Origin: Nitrosopumilaceae archaeon | Lineage (GTDB): Archaea > Thermoproteota > Nitrososphaeria > Nitrososphaerales > Nitrosopumilaceae | Direction of reading: 5' to 3' | DNA length: 41,379 nt | Assembly: GCA_030038445.1 (NCBI GenBank) | Contig: JASHOW010000106.1 | Location: 1 to 41,379, forward strand | In this document: positions 33,205 through 41,379 of the stretch, piece after piece | Layout of the letters: each line of letters starts with the position of its first letter | How positions within the stretch are numbered: position 1 is the stretch's first letter | The notes under the pieces: model-generated | Seen by the model: only the letters and a program-made list of their open reading frames with translations | Told to the model about the DNA's origin: nothing | Databases searched by the model: none | Made by a program: the position numbers and the translations under genes

Positions 33205-33963
33205 CTACCTTTCTTGAGCTGTTGGCCTTATAGTTATCTCATTTACGTTCATGTGAGAGGGCGACTCCAATGCAAATAATATAGAATTTGCAATGTCTTC
33301 TGACTTGAGAGCCTGCATGGTCTTGGCAGATTTTACAAAGGCTTCTAGGGATTTGTCAGTAATTGTATTTGTAAGCTCAGTGTCAACTACACCTGGCTCG
33401 ATTGTTGTGACCCTGATGTTGTTTCTTGTAGAAAGTTCCTGTCTTAGCCCTTCACTAAATGCCCTTACCGCATACTTTGTTGCACAATATACACTTCCTG
33501 CTGGAAAGACCACCCTGCCTGCAATTGATGAGATATTTACTATATGACCAGAATTTTGCTTAAGTAGATGAGGAATTGCGGCAGCTGTGCAGTATAGCAC
33601 GCCCTTTATGTTTACATCGACCATTTGTTCCCATTCACTAATCTTAAGATTTTTCACAAAACTCAACGGCATAAGGCCTGCATTATTAACTAGGATATCA
33701 AGCCTATTCCATTTTTTTATTGCAGCATCAATCAGATCTTCGCAGTCATTTCGCTTTGTTACATCACATGCAACTGTAATACATTCTCCCCCGTTTTTCT
33801 CAATTTCTTTTTGCAGTTGTTCCAATCTGTCTTTTCTTCTAGCACCTGCGACAACCTTAGCACCTGCTTTTGCAATTGATAGAGCCGTGGCATGGCCTAT
33901 TCCACTACTTGCGCCAGTTACTACAGCAACGTGTCCCTTTATCATATTCAAAATCATGTTCAC
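33205..33963 (-). CDS. short-chain dehydrogenase/reductase (YdfG-like)
   Basis: A 252-residue SDR. TGASSGIG lies near 16-23 and ARRKDRLEQ near 41 suggests NADP preference. NNAG is near 92, the catalytic Ser is in NISSIAG near 144, and Y-x3-K is in YCATKYA near 158-162. The EPGVVDTEL stretch and short C-terminus resemble YdfG/serine 3-dehydrogenase-type enzymes. ATG 33963 or 33945 (MIKGHVAVV) may be the start; the later one fits the fold better. It is upstream of the flavoprotein in one transcript. Confidence 0.88.
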   Translation of the reverse strand: MNMILNMIKGHVAVVTGASSGIGHATALSIAKAGAKVVAGARRKDRLEQLQKEIEKNGGECITVACDVTKRNDCEDLIDAAIKKWNRLDILVNNAGLMPLSFVKNLKISEWEQMVDVNIKGVLYCTAAAIPHLLKQNSGHIVNISSIAGRVVFPAGSVYCATKYAVRAFSEGLRQELSTRNNIRVTTIEPGVVDTELTNTITDKSLEAFVKSAKTMQALKSEDIANSILFALESPSHMNVNEITIRPTAQER

Positions 33964-34064
33964 CAGCCCTTATTGCGTAATTAAGTCTTGTCAATTAATT
34001 CCGATCATTTTAAAAAGTAACTTTGTTTCTTAACACTAATTTAGGATCAGAGCAGATCAAGAGT

Positions 34065-34292
34065 ATGGAGCAGTTTGACTGTGCATATTGTGGAGAAAAA
34101 CAAAATCTTCCGTTTCAGTGCAATTACTGTAATGACAAGTTTTGTGCAGAACACAGACTGCCAGAGGATCACAGGTGTGTCAAGCTACACCAGATTAGAG
34201 CCAAAAGATTTGGAGAGAATAAAGTTCAGAGAAGAAAGGGTGTTGGAAGACAAGGTTTCATAAAACGAGTCTTTGGTAAGTTCAGTCAATAG
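34065..34292 (+). CDS. AN1-type zinc-finger protein
   Basis: A 75-residue protein. Ligands C6, C9, C19, C22, C27, H30, H36 and C38 fit the AN1 pattern for two zinc ions, and a basic tail follows (IRAKRFGENKVQRRKGVGRQ). AN1 fingers occur in eukaryotic stress and ubiquitin-linked proteins; archaeal single-domain versions have no settled role. ATG 34065 is used; earlier TTG codons extend the frame without a motif. It overlaps the convergent membrane-protein gene by seven bases. Confidence 0.9.
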   Translation: MEQFDCAYCGEKQNLPFQCNYCNDKFCAEHRLPEDHRCVKLHQIRAKRFGENKVQRRKGVGRQGFIKRVFGKFSQ

Positions 34293-34558
34293 AGTGTTTT
34301 TTGTGGATTAAGTTTTGATACTTTGGCCTGATAAAGCAATGCAATTGCCAATGCCAACAACACAAAAGCAGTTAGCACTTGACCTACATGCATAACAATA
34401 TAGGCTATTCCAAATCCTATGCACGCTATTGCCTGAGTTAAGAGTTTTATCCAGTTTGGTATCTTAGTTGCCCTGCTTATCAATTCTATACTAAAAATGG
34501 CCACAACAGGATAGATTATGATCTCAAAGTAAACTCCAAGATCTACTTCGTTAGGCAT
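34286..34558 (-). CDS. small membrane protein with three helices
   Basis: A 90-residue protein with hydrophobic helices at about 9-27, 38-56 and 58-78, the basic segment SRATKIPNWIK between the first two and a basic tail KVSKLNPQKTLY. It lies 27 bases after the GINS gene on the same strand. No family is recognised. Confidence 0.65.
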   Translation of the reverse strand: MPNEVDLGVYFEIIIYPVVAIFSIELISRATKIPNWIKLLTQAIACIGFGIAYIVMHVGQVLTAFVLLALAIALLYQAKVSKLNPQKTLY

Positions 34559-34585
34559 GCCATATTACTTCTATTTGCCCAATTT

Positions 34586-35143
34586 TTAGTCTTCCCAGCT
34601 TATCTTTACTGCTACTTTTTTGGTAATCAAGGCACGTGCATTCTCAAATGGTAATGTTGCAACATCTTCTGCCTCAAATGGACCATATGTCTGAAGGTCT
34701 GTTCCTACAATCTGATCTATGGGTTTGAGAAACCTTACAACAATAGCTCTAGACCTGTGATTTTTTGCTACTGTCTCAAGAAGCTTTAGCCTTCCATTTA
34801 GTGTTGCAGAAAGGATGGTTTCTTTTCTCTGTCTTAGCTCGTCTTCAGAATCAAGAATGAATCTTTCTTCATCAAGAAGATTTGAATAGTCAATCTCTTC
34901 TGAACCTACTGCCTTTTCAATTCTGATTTTCAAAAGAAGCGATGTCATATCAGTTATCATTTTTACAAGTGAATCTTTGATCTTTGATTCGACTCCATCA
35001 TAATCCTGATTTTTCAAGTTTCCAAGAAATTCTGCTATGTTGTTATACAGCTTGGAATCTAGCTCCTGTACCGAATCATTTTCTACTTCTCGAAGAAGTA
35101 AAGCATACAATGAATTTGCGTCAATTTTTTTTGTTTCTGACAT
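34586..35143 (-). CDS. GINS complex subunit (Gins51 type)
   Basis: A 185-residue subunit of the GINS complex, which joins MCM and RecJ/Cdc45 in the replicative helicase. The helical A domain covers about 1-125 (RQRKETILSATLNGRLKLLE near 104-123). The small B domain at the C-terminus has VRFLKPIDQIVGTDLQTYGP and EDVATLPFENARALI near 135-172. A-then-B order identifies the Gins51/Sld5-Psf1 class. It is divergent from glnA with a very short shared promoter region. Confidence 0.9.
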   Translation of the reverse strand: MSETKKIDANSLYALLLREVENDSVQELDSKLYNNIAEFLGNLKNQDYDGVESKIKDSLVKMITDMTSLLLKIRIEKAVGSEEIDYSNLLDEERFILDSEDELRQRKETILSATLNGRLKLLETVAKNHRSRAIVVRFLKPIDQIVGTDLQTYGPFEAEDVATLPFENARALITKKVAVKISWED

Positions 35144-35156
35144 TTAGACACCCAAC

Positions 35157-35168
35157 AATACTTAAATC
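35157..35168. promoter_or_regulatory. TATA-like element between GINS and glnA
   Basis: AATACTTAAATC lies in the short gap between the divergent genes. Counting about 27 bases gives a start near 35190 for glnA, just before the proposed TTG. For the minus strand it lies only 20 bases from the GINS ATG, slightly too close, so GINS may use the neighbouring TATGATTTAAG. Confidence 0.4.
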
Positions 35169-35202
35169 ATAGACCCCTTTGTTTTATGATCAAGGTGCAA
35201 AG

Positions 35203-36663
35203 TTGCCATATAAAGTGATTGGTGGGGAGCCAGTGCCAACTTCATATTCTGCTGATGAAGTTTTTGCAAAGATAAAACACGACCAGATAAAATTCATTGA
35301 TTTACAGTTTACAGGTCTTAGAGGAAGGTTCCATCATACAACAATTTCAGCTAACCTATTTACTCCACAACAAATGCAAGATGGTCTGCCAAAACTAGAT
35401 GGCTCTTCAATTGTAGGATTTGCATCCATCCAAGATTCTGACATGGTGCTAAAACCAGATCCCAACACATATGCAGTAATACCTTGGATGACAAATTCGA
35501 AAACGGCCAGATTGATATGCGATGTATATTGGGGCTGGGGAAAGGGTAGACTGGAGGCAGATCCAAGAGGTATAACTCAAAAAGCGGAAAAACATCTTAC
35601 CACACAGGGTTTTGATACAAGCTATTGGGGTCCAGAGGTAGAGTTTTTTGTTTTTGACAAGATCCAATGGGATGTACTGACGCCATACAAGGGCCAATCA
35701 TATTCAATCGAATCAAAGGAAGCTCCGTGGAATCAAGAAGGCAAGGGATATCCAATGGCACTGAGGAAGGGGTATTATCCAAGTACTCCCGCTGATACGC
35801 TTACAGAGTACAGAAATGATTGTGTAGAATGTTTAAACGAGTATTTTGGAATTTTGTGTGATAATCATCATCATGAGGTAGCAACTGCAGGACAGTGTGA
35901 GATCGATATCAGATATGACACCATGACTAATGCCGCAGATGGTGCACAGACATACAAGTATGTAGTAAGAAACATTGCAACGAAATATGATAAGGTTGCT
36001 ACAATGATGCCAAAGCCAATTTCTATGGATGCTGGTTCTGGGATGCACACCAATGTTAGCTTATGGAAGGACGGCAAGAACGTGTTCTTTGACAAGGACG
36101 ACAAGGAAGAGATTAGTCAAATTGCGAGATATTACTGCGGAGGAATCATGAATCATGCAAGAGCACTGTCTGCGATTGTTGCACCAACAACAAATTCCTA
36201 TCACAGGCTAGTGCCAGGATATGAAGCTCCTGTGTATATAGCATGGAGTGCAAGCAACAGATCTGCAATAATTAGGATTCCGGCTCATTTTAAAGGCGAA
36301 AAATATTCAAAGATAAAGAGACTAGAGTTTAGAGCTCCTGATCCATCTTCAAATCCATATTTTGTATTTGCCGCCGTTCTTGCTGCAGGGCTAGATGGAA
36401 TCAAAAAGAAGACAGATCCGGGAGATCCAATCAATGAAGACATTTACAAGATGACCAAGGCTCAACGAGACGAAAGGGGAATCAAGGACTTGCCAGCTAC
36501 ACTAGGAGAGGCACTTGATGAGCTTGAAAGTGATAGAAAGTTTCTCAATCCAATATTCTCAAATGATACGATAGACAAGATAATTGAGGTAGAAAGGGCA
36601 GATGATCACGAGATCTCAATAAGACCTCATCCTCATGAATTCTATCTCTATTTTGATATCTAG
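35203..36663 (+). CDS. glnA: glutamine synthetase, type I
   Basis: It joins ammonia and glutamate using ATP, the main ammonia assimilation step. The beta-grasp DLQFTGLRGRFHH comes first, then WGPEVEFFVFD, HHHEVATAGQCEID (metal and glutamate sites), GSGMHTNVSLW, NRSAIIRIP and the C-terminal HPHEFYLYFD. From TTG 35203 it has 486 residues. There is no in-frame ATG near the N-terminus: TTG 35179, TTG 35203 and GTG 35215 are the options. TTG 35203 fits the predicted transcript start; the out-of-frame ATG at 35186 leads to a stop within ten codons. Confidence 0.96.
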   Translation: MPYKVIGGEPVPTSYSADEVFAKIKHDQIKFIDLQFTGLRGRFHHTTISANLFTPQQMQDGLPKLDGSSIVGFASIQDSDMVLKPDPNTYAVIPWMTNSKTARLICDVYWGWGKGRLEADPRGITQKAEKHLTTQGFDTSYWGPEVEFFVFDKIQWDVLTPYKGQSYSIESKEAPWNQEGKGYPMALRKGYYPSTPADTLTEYRNDCVECLNEYFGILCDNHHHEVATAGQCEIDIRYDTMTNAADGAQTYKYVVRNIATKYDKVATMMPKPISMDAGSGMHTNVSLWKDGKNVFFDKDDKEEISQIARYYCGGIMNHARALSAIVAPTTNSYHRLVPGYEAPVYIAWSASNRSAIIRIPAHFKGEKYSKIKRLEFRAPDPSSNPYFVFAAVLAAGLDGIKKKTDPGDPINEDIYKMTKAQRDERGIKDLPATLGEALDELESDRKFLNPIFSNDTIDKIIEVERADDHEISIRPHPHEFYLYFDI

Positions 36664-36962
36664 GCTCTGCCTATTGCAGCATATACCAAGAACAGTGCTG
36701 CTGCCATGATTGCCAAACCAATAATGAGATATGCTCGTCTGTGTTTGTCACCAGTTCCACTTTTGTAAAGAGATACGGCCCCTGCCAAACCTACAAAAAG
36801 AATTAGCGTTCCTATTATGACTGGATCCCAAGGACTATGAGTAATAACAGGATAAAATACTCCAGAGAGAAGAGCAAAGAAGACTACTAGATAGACGTAT
36901 CTTGCGCCTGCTATGATCTTGCTATTACCCAGTTGCATAGGATGCCTATCTGCACTAGTCAA
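36660..36962 (-). CDS. small membrane protein with three helices
   Basis: A 100-residue protein with hydrophobic helices at about 20-38, 48-65 and 75-97 and a basic loop KSGTGDKHRRAY. It converges on glnA with a four-base overlap and starts 29 bases after the thermosome stop on the same strand, so it may be read through from it. Start at ATG 36962 or at Met 9 (MQLGNSK). No family is recognised. Confidence 0.65.
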   Translation of the reverse strand: MTSADRHPMQLGNSKIIAGARYVYLVVFFALLSGVFYPVITHSPWDPVIIGTLILFVGLAGAVSLYKSGTGDKHRRAYLIIGLAIMAAALFLVYAAIGRA

Positions 36963-36991
36963 ATAAACTTTGAGCGTGAGAGGTTATTTCG

Positions 36992-38680
36992 CTATTCCAT
37001 GCCCATAGGTGGCATGCCCATACCACCCATGCCGCCCATTCCTTCCATCCCGCCGCCCACGCCTCCCATGCCAGGTGGGGGTCCGCCTGCGCCTTTGGCC
37101 ACTGCAATTACATCATCAATTCTTAGGATCATCGATGCCGCCTCTGTAGCAGATGAAATTATCTGATTTTTGACAGATAACGGTTCAAAAACATCAGTAG
37201 TATGCATACTAGCTACCTGACCTTTCATAACGTCAATACCAGTCCACTTGTTTCCTTTGAGTTGCTTTGATCGTAATGAAGCCAAGGTATCAATTGGATC
37301 CATTCCAGCATTCTCAGCAAGTGTAATTGGAATTACTTCTAGAGAGTCAGAAAATTTCTCCACCGCTAACTGTTCTCGTCCTTCAAGTGATTTTGCCCAT
37401 TCTCGTAGCTTTGTTGCGGCATAAGTTTCTGGGGCACCGCCACCTGCCACAATCATTGGGTTTTCCATTACGTCTTTGACAACCATTAATGCATCATGAA
37501 CAGATCTATCAACCTCATCAACAACTCTTTGTGAGCCTCCTCTTACAAGAAGAGTTACTGCTTTGGGATGCTTGCATCCTTCCACAAAGACCCATCTGTC
37601 AGTCTCTACCTTTCGTTCTTCAACTATTTCAGCAGCGCCAAGGTCTTTTTCAAACAGATCATCTAGATTCGTAATTATTCTTGCGCCAGTTGCCTTTGCA
37701 AGCTTTGCCATATCGCTTTCTTTTACTCTTCTAACTGTAAGAATTCCTGCTTTTGCAAGATAGTGTTGCGCCATGTCATCGATGCCTTTTTGGCAAAATA
37801 GAACATTAGCACCAGATGCGATTACCTTGTCAACCATGTTTTTGATCATCCTGTTTTCCTCATCAAGAAATGATTTCATTTGTTGTGGGTTCTGAATGTT
37901 TATCTTGGCATCAAACTCTGTTTTGTCAATCTCAAGTGCGGTATTGATTATGGCAATCTTTGCCTTGTCAATCTTCTTTGGCATTCCACTGTGCACCACT
38001 TCCTTGTCAAGTACAATGCCTTTGGTAAAGATAGAGTCCTTAATTGAGCCGCCCGCCTTTTTCTCTACCTTGATATCGTCAATATCTACTTGGTATCCAT
38101 CTTCGGTCTTCTCTGCTACTGCCACTACCGCTTTTACTATCATGTCTGCCAAGTTTGCAGAATCTCTTCTGACAAGCTTTGTCTGCATTGATGTCCTTGC
38201 TATTCTCTCAAGGACTTCCTTGTCGGTTGCAGAAACCTTGTCTGCCATCTTTGCCAAGAGTTCTTTTGTTTTTTGGGCAGCCTTTCTGTAACCGTCAACT
38301 ATTATTGTTGGATGGACATCTTGCAAAATAAGAGACTCGGCGTTTTCCAAGAGCGCACCGGCAAGAATTACGGCAGAAGTTGTGCCGTCCCCTACCTCAT
38401 TGTCTGTTGCCTTGGAGATTTCAACTAGCATCTTTGCCGCAGGATGCTGAACATCAATTTCTTTTAGAATAGTAGCGCCATCATTTGTGATAGTAACGTC
38501 ACCTAAAGAGTCCACCAGCATCTTATCCATTCCACGTGGACCAAGGCTGGTATGAACAATCTCTGAGATCAGCTTTGCTGCAGTGATATTGTTTTTCTGA
38601 GCATCACGACCTTTGGTTTGAGTTGCACCGTCTTTTAGTATAACAACTGGAATTCCTCCCGCTGAGGCTTGAACTGACAT
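36992..38680 (-). CDS. thermosome subunit (group II chaperonin)
   Basis: A 562-residue chaperonin subunit. ATP-site blocks are [11 protein letters not shown] (about 45-55), NDGATILKE (66-74) and GDGTTSAV (97-104), the apical domain is central, and the late ATP contact is VAGGGAPE near 412. The C-terminus is the Gly/Met-rich tail ([14 protein letters not shown]) that projects into the cavity. A TATA-like GATATAATAAG (about 38710-38720) lies about 33 bases upstream. It folds proteins as a double ring, alone or with paralogs. Confidence 0.97.
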   Translation of the reverse strand: MSVQASAGGIPVVILKDGATQTKGRDAQKNNITAAKLISEIVHTSLGPRGMDKMLVDSLGDVTITNDGATILKEIDVQHPAAKMLVEISKATDNEVGDGTTSAVILAGALLENAESLILQDVHPTIIVDGYRKAAQKTKELLAKMADKVSATDKEVLERIARTSMQTKLVRRDSANLADMIVKAVVAVAEKTEDGYQVDIDDIKVEKKAGGSIKDSIFTKGIVLDKEVVHSGMPKKIDKAKIAIINTALEIDKTEFDAKINIQNPQQMKSFLDEENRMIKNMVDKVIASGANVLFCQKGIDDMAQHYLAKAGILTVRRVKESDMAKLAKATGARIITNLDDLFEKDLGAAEIVEERKVETDRWVFVEGCKHPKAVTLLVRGGSQRVVDEVDRSVHDALMVVKDVMENPMIVAGGGAPETYAATKLREWAKSLEGREQLAVEKFSDSLEVIPITLAENAGMDPIDTLASLRSKQLKGNKWTGIDVMKGQVASMHTTDVFEPLSVKNQIISSATEAASMILRIDDVIAVAKGAGGPPPGMGGVGGGMEGMGGMGGMGMPPMGME

Positions 38681-38762
38681 ATTTTAGTTGAGATCGATTT
38701 TCCCTTATTATATCTTATGTAGACCAAAACTAGGAAAATGAATTTTTGATAACATTGAACGA

Positions 38763-38773
38763 TATTTTAAATT
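38763..38773 (+). promoter_or_regulatory. TATA box of a leaderless glyA mRNA
   Basis: TATTTTAAATT is centred 28 bases before ATG 38796, so transcription should begin at or next to the start codon. No Shine-Dalgarno is present. Confidence 0.6.
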
Positions 38774-38795
38774 AGGAAAACTAGTCGAACAAGGC

Positions 38796-40118
38796 ATGTC
38801 GCGCTCTTCACCACATGTTGCTTACAAGGAAGTACTTTCTATGCTCAAGACACATAACCAATGGTTTGCAGATTCTATCCCGCTAATTGCAAGTGAGAAC
38901 ATTCCAAGCCCGGCAGTTAGAGAGGCAACAATTTCTGACTTTGCAAATAGATATGCAGAGGGCTGGCCTGGCGAGCGTGTCTATGCTGGCTGTATCTACA
39001 TAGACAAGGTAGAGTTCAAGTGCATGGAACTTGCCCAAAAGCTATTCAAGGCAGAATTTGTCGATGTGAGGCCAATTTCTGGTGTAGTCGCTAACTTGGC
39101 AATCTATTCTGCATTTTCAAATCCAGGAGATGTAATGCTTGCGCCATCCATTCCATCAGGTGGACACATCTCGCACGGCAAAAAGGAACATGCTGGAACT
39201 GCAGGACTTGTTCACGGGTTAGATATAGAGTTCTATCCATTTGATGCAGAAGAGATGACAATTGATATAGATAAGACAAAACAAAAGGTGCAGGAACTTG
39301 AAAAGGCAGGCAGGACTCCAAAGATTGCAATGTTTGGCGGCTCGGTCTTTTTGTTTCCCCATCCAGTAAAGGAGCTTGCAGATTTTCTGAAAAGCTACAA
39401 GATGTTCATAAACTATGACGGGGCCCATGTTGCAGGGCTTATTGCTGGAGGCCAGTTCCAAGATCCTCTCAGGGAAGGTGCTGATGCAATGACCATGAGC
39501 ACTCATAAGACTTTGTTTGGTCCTCAGGGAGGAATGATATGTTCATTTAACAAATATGGCGAAGAGATCAAAAAGGCAACCTTTCCAGGCATGACAAGCA
39601 ATCATCACTTGCATCATATGGCAGGAAAGGCAGTTGCATTTGCGGAGATGCTGGAATTTGGCAAAAAGTATGCTGTACAGGTAGTCAAAAATGCAAAGGC
39701 CTTGGCAGAGGCATTAAGCTCAGCAGGTTTTATGGTGCTTGGTGAAAAGCGAGGATTTACAAAATCGCACCAAATTGTGGTAAACGTACTTTCGTTTGGT
39801 GATGGAGGTGCCATTGAGGCAGATCTTGAAAAGGCAAACATCATAGTAAATAGGCAGCTTATTCCAGGAGATATCAAGGCAGGACGTAATTACTTCCATC
39901 CAGGAGGTATGAGGCTTGGGGTTGCCGAGATTACAAGGCTTGGCATGAGGGAATCTGAGATGAGACATGTTGCAGAATTTATCAAAAACGTAGTTGTAGA
40001 TAAAAAAGACAAGAAGAAGGTAGCATTAGAGGTCAAACGATTTAGGAAAAAATTCCAGAAGGTCCATTATTGCTTTGAAAGCAAGATGGGTGGATATGAT
40101 TATGTCAAACTCCGCTAG
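38796..40118 (+). CDS. glyA: serine hydroxymethyltransferase
   Basis: A 440-residue PLP enzyme interconverting serine and glycine with a pterin one-carbon carrier. The N-terminal IASENIPSP, the PLP Asp-x2-His D208-GA-H211, and the Schiff-base K238 in STHKTLFGPQGG are all present. The C-terminus NYFHPGGMRLGVAEITRLG is the usual substrate region with small archaeal variations. The one-carbon carrier in this group is not known from the sequence. It overlaps the convergent polymerase gene by four bases. Confidence 0.96.
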   Translation: MSRSSPHVAYKEVLSMLKTHNQWFADSIPLIASENIPSPAVREATISDFANRYAEGWPGERVYAGCIYIDKVEFKCMELAQKLFKAEFVDVRPISGVVANLAIYSAFSNPGDVMLAPSIPSGGHISHGKKEHAGTAGLVHGLDIEFYPFDAEEMTIDIDKTKQKVQELEKAGRTPKIAMFGGSVFLFPHPVKELADFLKSYKMFINYDGAHVAGLIAGGQFQDPLREGADAMTMSTHKTLFGPQGGMICSFNKYGEEIKKATFPGMTSNHHLHHMAGKAVAFAEMLEFGKKYAVQVVKNAKALAEALSSAGFMVLGEKRGFTKSHQIVVNVLSFGDGGAIEADLEKANIIVNRQLIPGDIKAGRNYFHPGGMRLGVAEITRLGMRESEMRHVAEFIKNVVVDKKDKKKVALEVKRFRKKFQKVHYCFESKMGGYDYVKLR

Positions 40119-41379
40119 GCATAATCCGTAAGCAGTGCCTGATTTCCATCTTCTTTGCCAAATACAAGTTCAAGTTCATCTAGCAGAGAGAGAACTCTTC
40201 CTCTTAGGTATGGTTCAATCCTGTACTTGCCAAGCATTCTTCTTGCAACTTTAAGATATTTTTGGACAGATGGTCTTGTCATTGTTTGAATTAGCTTGTT
40301 ATCACACTCCAAACACTTTCCCGCAAGAGGAATTCTTCTATAGCTTGCACCGCATGACGTACACCTAAATGATTGGCCCGAATACGCTCTGAGGTTTCCC
40401 ATTATGTCAGGCAGAAGGTGTGTTGTCATGACCATAGAAACTACCTCGCTTGGGTCTACTGCGTTGATAATATCGGCAGTCCTAATTTGCATGTCAAGCT
40501 TCTCAAGAACAGACCCTAACGTGGAATATGCACTGCGAGATTTTGACGTAGTAAGGGTGCTGGTGCTGTGTGTGAACCCGTAGCCATAGAATTGTTTTTC
40601 AGTCTCCAGTCTCGATTTTAGAATTTCAACGCCCTTTATCTCACTGGCTTTCTCCTTTTGCAGTGTTGATTCAAAAAATGCCAGAGGATAGTTGGTTACT
40701 ACTTCAAAGTTATGAGCTTGTCTTTGTACTTCTTGTGGTATTACGATTGGTTGTACAAGTAGTGGAGCATCCATTAATCCACCAATCCTGTCAGATAAGA
40801 ACAGTCTTGAAAAATTAAGCAGGCTATCCATCAACAACATGACCGAGTCTGCATCGCCATCAGCATCCCTTCTTTTTGCAGAGTGCCACACCGCAGTACC
40901 AAGACAGACTTGGGTGTTGGTATATCCAATGATTCTCCCTACAATTCCCACAGAGGTGTGTGGTGCAAGGCCGATTATCAAGTGGCCAACTAGGTCATCA
41001 ATATTTTTTACATTGTAATATGGAGGGTGAGCAAATAGTTTTCCTAGCTCTCTGTCCAGATACTGGCAAACCAAAACTAAGTTTTCTCCACATTCTTTTG
41101 GAATTATGACATCCTGTGTTTTTAGCTCAATTATCTGGTCTGGGTTTTCAAGTGGCTTGCCATCAATGTCATGGATATATCCAAGATTCTTTAGCTTCTC
41201 CAGTGTTGTGCCAATCCAAGAGGGCTTGAAATGCGAGATGGGTGCATTTGTTGCGTCAAATCTAATTGTACCATCTTTGAACACATTAAGATTCAGGCTT
41301 TGTCGTATGAGGCCTTTTTCCAGCGGCTCTGGAACCCTATCTTGGTTTATGAGCTCCTTTACTCCCTTGAATGGTTCTT
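40115..41379 (-). CDS. polC: DNA polymerase D large subunit DP2 (C-terminal part)
   Basis: The frame stays open to the window end, so only about the last 420 of over 1000 residues are visible. The catalytic double-psi barrel residues appear as RRDADGDADSVMLL (acidic motif 40847-40867), the family's NADGDED-like site. IPQEVQRQ and a C-terminal zinc finger (C-T-S-C, then C-L-E-C) follow, ending LLTDYA. No intein interrupts the visible region. PolD is the replicative polymerase of Nitrososphaerota and Euryarchaeota but not Crenarchaeota. ATG 41284 reads as an internal GTG, not the start. Confidence 0.95.
   Translation of the reverse strand, partial: EPFKGVKELINQDRVPEPLEKGLIRQSLNLNVFKDGTIRFDATNAPISHFKPSWIGTTLEKLKNLGYIHDIDGKPLENPDQIIELKTQDVIIPKECGENLVLVCQYLDRELGKLFAHPPYYNVKNIDDLVGHLIIGLAPHTSVGIVGRIIGYTNTQVCLGTAVWHSAKRRDADGDADSVMLLMDSLLNFSRLFLSDRIGGLMDAPLLVQPIVIPQEVQRQAHNFEVVTNYPLAFFESTLQKEKASEIKGVEILKSRLETEKQFYGYGFTHSTSTLTTSKSRSAYSTLGSVLEKLDMQIRTADIINAVDPSEVVSMVMTTHLLPDIMGNLRAYSGQSFRCTSCGASYRRIPLAGKCLECDNKLIQTMTRPSVQKYLKVARRMLGKYRIEPYLRGRVLSLLDELELVFGKEDGNQALLTDYA

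Noticed and set aside
1-41379. CRISPR arrays, insertion sequences, integrase or phage genes
   Set aside because: No repeat-spacer pattern, transposase or terminal repeats were seen on reading through.

Overview
The window looks like chromosomal DNA of an ammonia-oxidising-type archaeon of the Nitrososphaerota (Thaumarchaeota). It pairs a family D DNA polymerase large subunit with an ESCRT-III/CdvB division protein. It also carries TFB, a group II chaperonin, a GINS subunit, an archaeal CCA-adding enzyme, archaeosine-precursor genes, a membrane-anchored plastocyanin-like copper protein and many small membrane proteins. The DNA is AT-rich with short gaps, and several starts sit about 25-30 bases behind a TATA-like box, as expected for leaderless archaeal mRNAs. 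I saw no CRISPR array, insertion sequence, prophage or integrase.

Layout. 1-3000: the end of a DMT-type transporter, then the 7-deazaguanine genes queC, folE and queE. 3000-10440: secreted Ig-like/NHL proteins, hydrophilic coiled-coil proteins, a TRAM RNA-binding protein behind a structured leader, and small proteins of unknown function. 10440-14950: a candidate structured RNA, an MFS transporter, a CdvB paralog, a 36-residue C2H2 zinc-finger ORF, TFB and a second structured RNA region. 14950-19390: an SDR, a CARF-like/winged-helix regulator, a hemerythrin-like protein, a metallophosphoesterase and a cobalamin-binding-like protein with no signal peptide.

19470-22910 is a tight cluster: PRPP synthetase, tRNA G10 methylase, RNase Z and sirtuin. 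After a third structured RNA candidate come the UPF0200/UPF0201 pair, then a second tight cluster (ThpR, CCA-adding enzyme, COG2112 kinase, CDF transporter, AlkA glycosylase). These are followed by an XPD/DinG-like helicase, the copper protein and tRNA-Pro(GGG). 32049-41379 holds an SQR-like flavoprotein and an SDR, an AN1 zinc finger, GINS, glutamine synthetase, the thermosome, serine hydroxymethyltransferase and the C-terminal part of PolD DP2.

The most unusual items are these. (1) Three intergenic RNA candidates (about 10554-10743, 14481-14620, 23054-23166) share sequence and architecture in pairs. (2) A C2H2 zinc-finger microprotein has its own TATA box. (3) Two otherwise intact reading frames, a 90-residue protein at 28918 and the flavoprotein ending at 33188, have no usable start codon, each one base change from an ATG start. 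(4) The CDF transporter has three tandem C-terminal domains. (5) A CARF-like regulator occurs without CRISPR. (6) A coiled coil is built from five 21-residue repeats. All functions are read from sequence motifs; no database search was run.
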